A DNA stretch of 64,000 bases, taken from Thermodesulfobacteriaceae bacterium (lineage in GTDB: Bacteria > Desulfobacterota > Thermodesulfobacteria > Thermodesulfobacteriales > Thermodesulfatatoraceae). Shown here piece after piece: positions 59,935-64,000 of this stretch (within the stretch, counting starts at the first letter, position 1; every line of letters starts with the position of its first letter). The DNA is taken from positions 1 through 64,000 of the forward strand of contig WGCA01000038.1 of assembly GCA_015494065.1 (NCBI GenBank), read 5' to 3'. The position numbers and the translations under genes are program-made. The notes under the pieces are model-generated. The model was not told the DNA's origin, ran no database searches, and saw only the letters and a program-made list of their open reading frames with translations.

Positions 59935-60634
59935 TAACCGAAGAAACTTTAAATTTTTGTTTGGTTTCAGTAAAAACCTCGAGGAAAACTTTCTGTTTGC
60001 TCGCAAAGGAGAGTTGCTAAATGTTCTAGAAAACATATTGACCTACAACGGTTCCATGGTTTCTCTCAAATCGGGAGTTTCTACTAGAGCTGATAAAGTA
60101 ACTATTGAGGGACAGGAGTGGTTCTTAAAATCTTATCGTATTTCTTCTTTTTGGAAGAAAATACTCTTTCCTTTCCGGTGCCCTCTTCCTCTGAAGGCGG
60201 CTTTAAACGCGTATCAGATCTCACAAGCCGGTTTTAACGTAATTCTTCCTGTGGCAGGGTGGCTTACCTCTGCACACTTTCCTTCCGGGATTTATGGAGG
60301 ATTGCTCTTTCCCTATGTTAAAGACTTCGAAAAACTCCCCGATATCTGGAAGAGGGCGTTAGGTGACCGAAGACTAATGGAATCCCTTATAAGTTCAATA
60401 TTTACCCTTTTTTGTCGGCTTCACGAAGCGGGAATCTATATCCGGGATACCAAAGCCAACAATTTTCTCGTGCTTCCGGGAAAAGAGCCTGTACTTTTTG
60501 ATCTTGATGTCGTTCGTTTTTTTAAAGGCAGTGTTCCTCATCGCTTACAGCGTAAGAATTATCTAGTTTTAAAACGTACCTTGGTGCGCAAGGGAATACC
60601 TGATAGGTGGCTTGAAGAGTGGTTCAAAAGATAA
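59921..60634 (+). CDS. WaaP/KdkA-like LPS kinase
   Basis: A 237-residue protein-kinase-fold enzyme. Seen: VTIEGQEWFLKSYRISSFWK (candidate ATP lysine), CRLHEAGIYIRDTKANNFLV (catalytic-loop position with Asp and Asn) and PVLFDLDVVRFF (metal-binding Asp). This is the pattern of LPS heptose/Kdo kinases (WaaP, KdkA). The phosphorylated sugar is unknown. It overlaps the ArnT-like gene by 14 nt and the next gene by 16 nt. Confidence 0.78.
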   Translation: MFLNNNRRNFKFLFGFSKNLEENFLFARKGELLNVLENILTYNGSMVSLKSGVSTRADKVTIEGQEWFLKSYRISSFWKKILFPFRCPLPLKAALNAYQISQAGFNVILPVAGWLTSAHFPSGIYGGLLFPYVKDFEKLPDIWKRALGDRRLMESLISSIFTLFCRLHEAGIYIRDTKANNFLVLPGKEPVLFDLDVVRFFKGSVPHRLQRKNYLVLKRTLVRKGIPDRWLEEWFKR

Positions 60635-62094
60635 AACCTGAAACAGCCTCTCTCATACTCGAAGGCGATCCGGCAGGTGGCAAGCCCCTTTACCTTTATC
60701 TCCCGGAACATAAAAAGTTCATCCTTGTGTCGGAGGACATAAAGGCCCTCCTTGAACATCCGGAAACCGGTGCTCCTCTAGAAGTGTCCCCTCTGGGGAT
60801 TTCTTTTCTCCTTCAAAGTGGGGTAATTCCTACACCGCGTACCGTCTTTAAAAATCTTTACGTGTTAAATATCGGGGACCGAGTGGAAATTCGGGAAGTT
60901 TCCGGAAGACTTGAGATCCAATTTTCCCATCGTTTTCCCTATTTCAATGCCGAGCGCGAAGAAGACTTTATTCCAGACGAAGATGAATTATTGAGACTCC
61001 TTGCGGAATCCACGCTCCAGAAACTCCGGCCCGGGGCTATTACTTATCTCTTTCAAAGCTTGGGAAAGGACAGCAATACTATAGCCCTGGCCCTTGCGGA
61101 ACACGGTTTTCGTAATCTCGTCTGTTTGACTCTTTCTACCGGTGACCGTAAGGACGAAAGTGAAAGAGCGGCCGAAATTGCTCGCCGCCTTGGTTTTAAA
61201 CACCAGAAACTTTTTGTCCCCCAACGCCTTGGTCCGGATCATTTCCGGGAGCTTGAGTTTTTTTTCGAAAATATACCCCTTCCCTGTGTGGATGGGGTTT
61301 CTCTGGCCTATCCTTTTTACGCCTTACAAATAAACTTTAAGGGCACAAATGTTCTTGATGGAAGTGGAAACGATATTTATCTGGGACATGTCCCTCGCCG
61401 GGTAGAATTCAAGCGACAAAAAATTTATCCCCGCCTCTCTTTCTTACGACCTATTGCTGACCGCCTTTCTACCGGAAATTTTCTCTCTCCGGTAACACGC
61501 ACCCGTTCCGAAATGGCGGGTCCCTTTGGTTTTACCTTTCGGGACGCAAGAAGGCTCTTTCCTCAGGCGTACCCCGTTTTTCCTTTCTGGAAAGAGGCTG
61601 ATCAATTGCGGAAGGGCTGGGATTATTTTGATCTCAAGGCCGATATCTGGGGGCCAAATTTAGAATTCGATCTTGTGATGCGTAAGGCCCGTAATTTTGC
61701 CGCGGTTTACGGGGCAAATCTCGTCTTTCCCTGGGCAGATCGAAGGGTGGCGGAATACGCCAAACGAATACCAGAACGCTTTCTCTTTGACCGGCGTAAA
61801 TTTTCCAATAAGCTCCTCCTGCGCAAGATCCTAAAAGAACGCCTGGGACTGGATAGCGATGCTTTAGGAAAATTTTCCTACGGTTTTAACGCTTATGGAC
61901 TTTTAAACAGCATGAAGAATCGAGTCACAGAGGAAATATTGGATTGCTCTCTTTGGAATCCTCAAGAAGCAGAAAAAATTTTGAAAAAACTTGAAGAAGG
62001 GGCAAGTAAAGGAAAACGCCTTTTTCGAAAACTTTGGGTGCGACTTTATCTTATCTCGGCCTGGCATAACCATAACCAATACGTCAGGCGTTAA
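60619..62094 (+). CDS. Asparagine-synthetase-like protein without glutaminase nucleophile
   Basis: A 491-residue protein. The C-terminal synthetase (AsnB) fold has a PP-loop SLGKDSN near residue 149 (usual form SGGxDS), then LDGSGNDIYLGHVPR and WADRRVAEYAKRIPERFLF. The N-terminal 120 residues match only the end of the glutaminase (Ntn) domain (VSEDIKALLEHPE, GVIPTPRTVFKNLYVLNIGD). The catalytic Cys2 and the first part are missing. It may use free ammonia, take nitrogen from a partner, or catalyse another adenylation, probably on a surface sugar given the locus. Confidence 0.8.
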   Translation: MVQKIKPETASLILEGDPAGGKPLYLYLPEHKKFILVSEDIKALLEHPETGAPLEVSPLGISFLLQSGVIPTPRTVFKNLYVLNIGDRVEIREVSGRLEIQFSHRFPYFNAEREEDFIPDEDELLRLLAESTLQKLRPGAITYLFQSLGKDSNTIALALAEHGFRNLVCLTLSTGDRKDESERAAEIARRLGFKHQKLFVPQRLGPDHFRELEFFFENIPLPCVDGVSLAYPFYALQINFKGTNVLDGSGNDIYLGHVPRRVEFKRQKIYPRLSFLRPIADRLSTGNFLSPVTRTRSEMAGPFGFTFRDARRLFPQAYPVFPFWKEADQLRKGWDYFDLKADIWGPNLEFDLVMRKARNFAAVYGANLVFPWADRRVAEYAKRIPERFLFDRRKFSNKLLLRKILKERLGLDSDALGKFSYGFNAYGLLNSMKNRVTEEILDCSLWNPQEAEKILKKLEEGASKGKRLFRKLWVRLYLISAWHNHNQYVRR

Positions 62095-63205
62095 GGGTCT
62101 CACGCACTATTTTTACCGTTTCCCGGGCCAAGATCTCTGGTGAAAAAGCCTCTTCTATCCTTTTTTGGGCCTCCTTTCCCAGGATTCGGCGTCTTTCAGG
62201 AGGGAGGTGATGCAGTTCTTTCATGGCCCGGGCCAGGGCAACGGGGTCGCCCTTGGGCACCATGATCCCGAAGGTTCGTTTGGTTTCAAAAAGGTCTGGA
62301 ATACCTTCCGCCTCTGTAGCTATTATAGGAAGTCCAGCAGCCATGGCTTCCATGACGGCCATGGGCATACCCTCACGAAAGGTGGCATAGACAAAGACAT
62401 CCAAAGCACGTAGTACGAGGGGGATTTTTTCCATGGGAAGCCGGCCGGTAAAGATTACACGGTCCGAAAGTCCGAGTTCACCAGCAAGTTTTCGAGTCTC
62501 TTCTTCTTTGGGACCGTCTCCTACCAGAACTAAGTTGGCCATATTTCCTTCTTCGAGAAAATTTTGGAAGGCTCGAAGGAGCCCAGCATGATCTTTTTCC
62601 CGGCGAAAGCGAGCCACCATCCCGAAAAGAAAGTCCTCTGGAAAACCAAGCCTCTGCCGGGCTTCCTGCCTGCCAAGCAAAAGGTCAAACTCCCCCGGAT
62701 CTACCGCCGAATAAAGGATACCGATTCTTTCTTTGGGAATACCCAGGGTTGAAAGTTCTTCTTTTAAAGCGAGACTATTCACCAAGATCCGGTCGCATAA
62801 GGGATAAAGGAGCTTGAAGGTGAGACGTCTCCCAGGAGAGCGAAAGACGCCCCCTATAACCAGGTAAAAAATAATCTTTAGCTGGGGAATAAAAGGCTTT
62901 ACTAGCCAGAGGTATTTGAGAAGGCGCCACCGTTGGGTGAGGATGAGGGAGATATTTTCTTTTTTTATAAGACGAATAAGTCTTGGAAGAACCTGTACGG
63001 AAAAGCGGTTAAAGCTTTTTGACCGGGAGAAATTAAGAGGCAGAAATCGTTCAAAATGACCCTTCCTGGCCAGATAGGAATCCTGAGGGTTTCCAGAAAG
63101 AGTAATTATTCGGGGATCAAACCCCGCTTCACTCAGAGCCTTAAGCTGAATATGATGCCTGCGGTTTCCTTTACGCGGATGGTCTAGAAAGAGAGCTACC
63201 TTCAC
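62084..63205 (-). CDS. GT4 family glycosyltransferase
   Basis: A 373-residue GT-B enzyme from GTG 63205 (VKVALFLDHPRKGNRR), with a GGGGAA ribosome site; the frame extends to 63232. Donor domain: ILYSAVDPGEFD, GMVARFRREKDHAGLLRAFQ, LVGDGPKEEETRKLAGELGL and EX7E ATFREGMPMAVMEAMAAGLP. It is likely to build LPS or O-antigen with the ligase gene it overlaps by 35 nt. The stop lies inside the convergent asparagine-synthetase-like gene end (11-nt overlap). Confidence 0.92.
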   Translation of the reverse strand: MKVALFLDHPRKGNRRHHIQLKALSEAGFDPRIITLSGNPQDSYLARKGHFERFLPLNFSRSKSFNRFSVQVLPRLIRLIKKENISLILTQRWRLLKYLWLVKPFIPQLKIIFYLVIGGVFRSPGRRLTFKLLYPLCDRILVNSLALKEELSTLGIPKERIGILYSAVDPGEFDLLLGRQEARQRLGFPEDFLFGMVARFRREKDHAGLLRAFQNFLEEGNMANLVLVGDGPKEEETRKLAGELGLSDRVIFTGRLPMEKIPLVLRALDVFVYATFREGMPMAVMEAMAAGLPIIATEAEGIPDLFETKRTFGIMVPKGDPVALARAMKELHHLPPERRRILGKEAQKRIEEAFSPEILARETVKIVRETLNA

Positions 63206-64000
63206 GGGTTCCCCAGATAAGAGCCGAAGCAATCCAGAAAGGTGTAAAACGGGTCCATTCCTCTAGTCCTTCAAAAAAGGACATAAAGAGAAAGGCTATG
63301 AGAAAGCCTCCCCAATAAATTCCAGCGTTATTCCCCAGCTTTGCCAGTTTAAGGGCATATTTTAAGGTGTAACCATAAAAAATTAAAAAGAAGATCACGG
63401 GCAACAGGCCGGCCTGAAGCCAAAGATTCAGGAAGAGGTTGTGCGTATGCTCCAAGCGAAGGGCCTTTTCGTTAAGATCTTTTAGAACCCTTTTTTGAAC
63501 TCTACGCGCCAACCCCGTCCCTTTAAAGGGGTGTTTCAATGCTTCCCGAAAGTAAAGAGGCCAGATATAAAGACGTTGTCCCAGAGATCCGGCCCGGGCC
63601 CAGAGTTCCCGTTTTCCGGTAAGGATAAGCTTGATCTTGTCACTTCTCAGCCATAACCGTTTTCCGCTCGGAGTTCTTAAGCTCAAGGCTACTCCAATAA
63701 TGGCGAAAATAGTTAGTAACAATATTACTAATTTTGTCTTTGGGGAGGAAAACCACAACAAAGGCGAACATCCTAATAACAATGAAAAAAAAGCAGCCCG
63801 TCTTCCAAACCAGATAATTAAGAACAGGCTGGCCAAGGCCCAGAATATCCAAAACATCCGGGTTTTAAATTCCTGAACGCTGGAAGATTCTTTTAAAAAC
63901 CAAAAGAATAGCCACACCAACGCCGGTGAAGTGCTTACCAGTCCCTTCAAAACTTGAGGACCAGCATAAGAAAGGCCAGCAAGATACCAGCAAGCAAATT
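63171..64000 (-). CDS. O-antigen ligase-like membrane protein (5' end beyond window)
   Basis: The open frame enters from the right edge (about 276 residues visible) with GLSYAGPQVLKGLVSTSPAL and several membrane helices. A periplasmic loop holds LTGKRELWARAGSL and FREALKHPFKGTGLARRVQK, followed by LEHTHNLFLNLWLQAGLL with the conserved His of the Wzy_C/WaaL family. It joins undecaprenyl-linked O-antigen to lipid A-core, or polymerises it. Ligase versus polymerase cannot be told from this part. Confidence 0.87.
   Translation of the reverse strand, partial: FACWYLAGLSYAGPQVLKGLVSTSPALVWLFFWFLKESSSVQEFKTRMFWIFWALASLFLIIWFGRRAAFFSLLLGCSPLLWFSSPKTKLVILLLTIFAIIGVALSLRTPSGKRLWLRSDKIKLILTGKRELWARAGSLGQRLYIWPLYFREALKHPFKGTGLARRVQKRVLKDLNEKALRLEHTHNLFLNLWLQAGLLPVIFFLIFYGYTLKYALKLAKLGNNAGIYWGGFLIAFLFMSFFEGLEEWTRFTPFWIASALIWGTREGSSLSRPSA

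Noticed and set aside
1-64000. CRISPR arrays, insertion sequences, rRNA operons
   Set aside because: No regularly spaced direct repeats, transposase-like proteins or rRNA segments were seen.

Overview
The window is a 64-kb piece of a bacterial chromosome packed with short-spaced or overlapping genes on both strands. It comes from a diderm (lpxC, kdsB, lnt, corC, an O-antigen ligase and LPS-type glycosyltransferases). Moderately high GC, iron-sulfur-rich proteins, a NifX-fused cation transporter, QueH and the style of the proteins suggest a thermophilic sulfate- or sulfur-metabolising lineage such as Thermodesulfobacteriota. That placement is an inference from sequence style; no rRNA gene is present to confirm it.

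Left part (1-10,000): the tail of a forward gene meets a leftward GT9 glycosyltransferase that closes a pcnB-SagB-type oxidoreductase-GT9 run. Next come a NifA-like sigma-54 activator and a methyltransferase. The forward corC-lnt-prfB operon follows, with prfB carrying the classical RF2 programmed +1 frameshift. tRNA-Glu(CTC) has its own strong promoter. Between it and gyrB lie a degraded toxin-antitoxin zone (two broken VapC/PIN toxins and one antitoxin-like ORF) and a DUF6485 Cys-rich gene.

10,000-17,700: gyrB and dnaN run leftward from an AT-rich 218-bp gap that holds a nested palindrome and five TGTTGAA repeats; this is the best replication-origin candidate in the window. queH, DUF2905, a pilus-type TPR lipoprotein, hisG-hisI, a cupin and kdsB follow. 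A bidirectional terminator separates kdsB from a cold-shock gene.

18,100-34,300: argD-ferritin-pyrB-pyrC, mutS-amiC, an HDOD protein, pncA-pncB-DUF362, a Kef-type antiporter and a leftward parA-parB-yacP run. A consensus parS site contains the parA start codon.

34,300-55,400: a folate cyclo-ligase-like gene diverges from rlpA with overlapping start codons. Then come rnc-era, lpxC (with a sigma-54-type promoter), cinA-thpR, a DUF5320/zinc-ribbon/CDF-NifX cluster, asmA, queF, a polytopic Fe-S protein containing a second parS-like site, gpmI-rsfS, a YkgJ-type protein, a phosphoribosyltransferase, truD, secA, an unknown membrane-protein pair, a small zinc protein and rsmG.

55,500-64,000: a surface-polysaccharide locus with forward genes coupled by overlaps (two GT4 enzymes, a methyltransferase-like protein, an ArnT-like transferase, a WaaP-like kinase and an asparagine-synthetase-like protein lacking its glutaminase nucleophile). 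It faces a leftward O-antigen ligase-GT4 pair. The stretch of about 56,460-58,350 is strikingly AT-rich and looks like an imported cassette.
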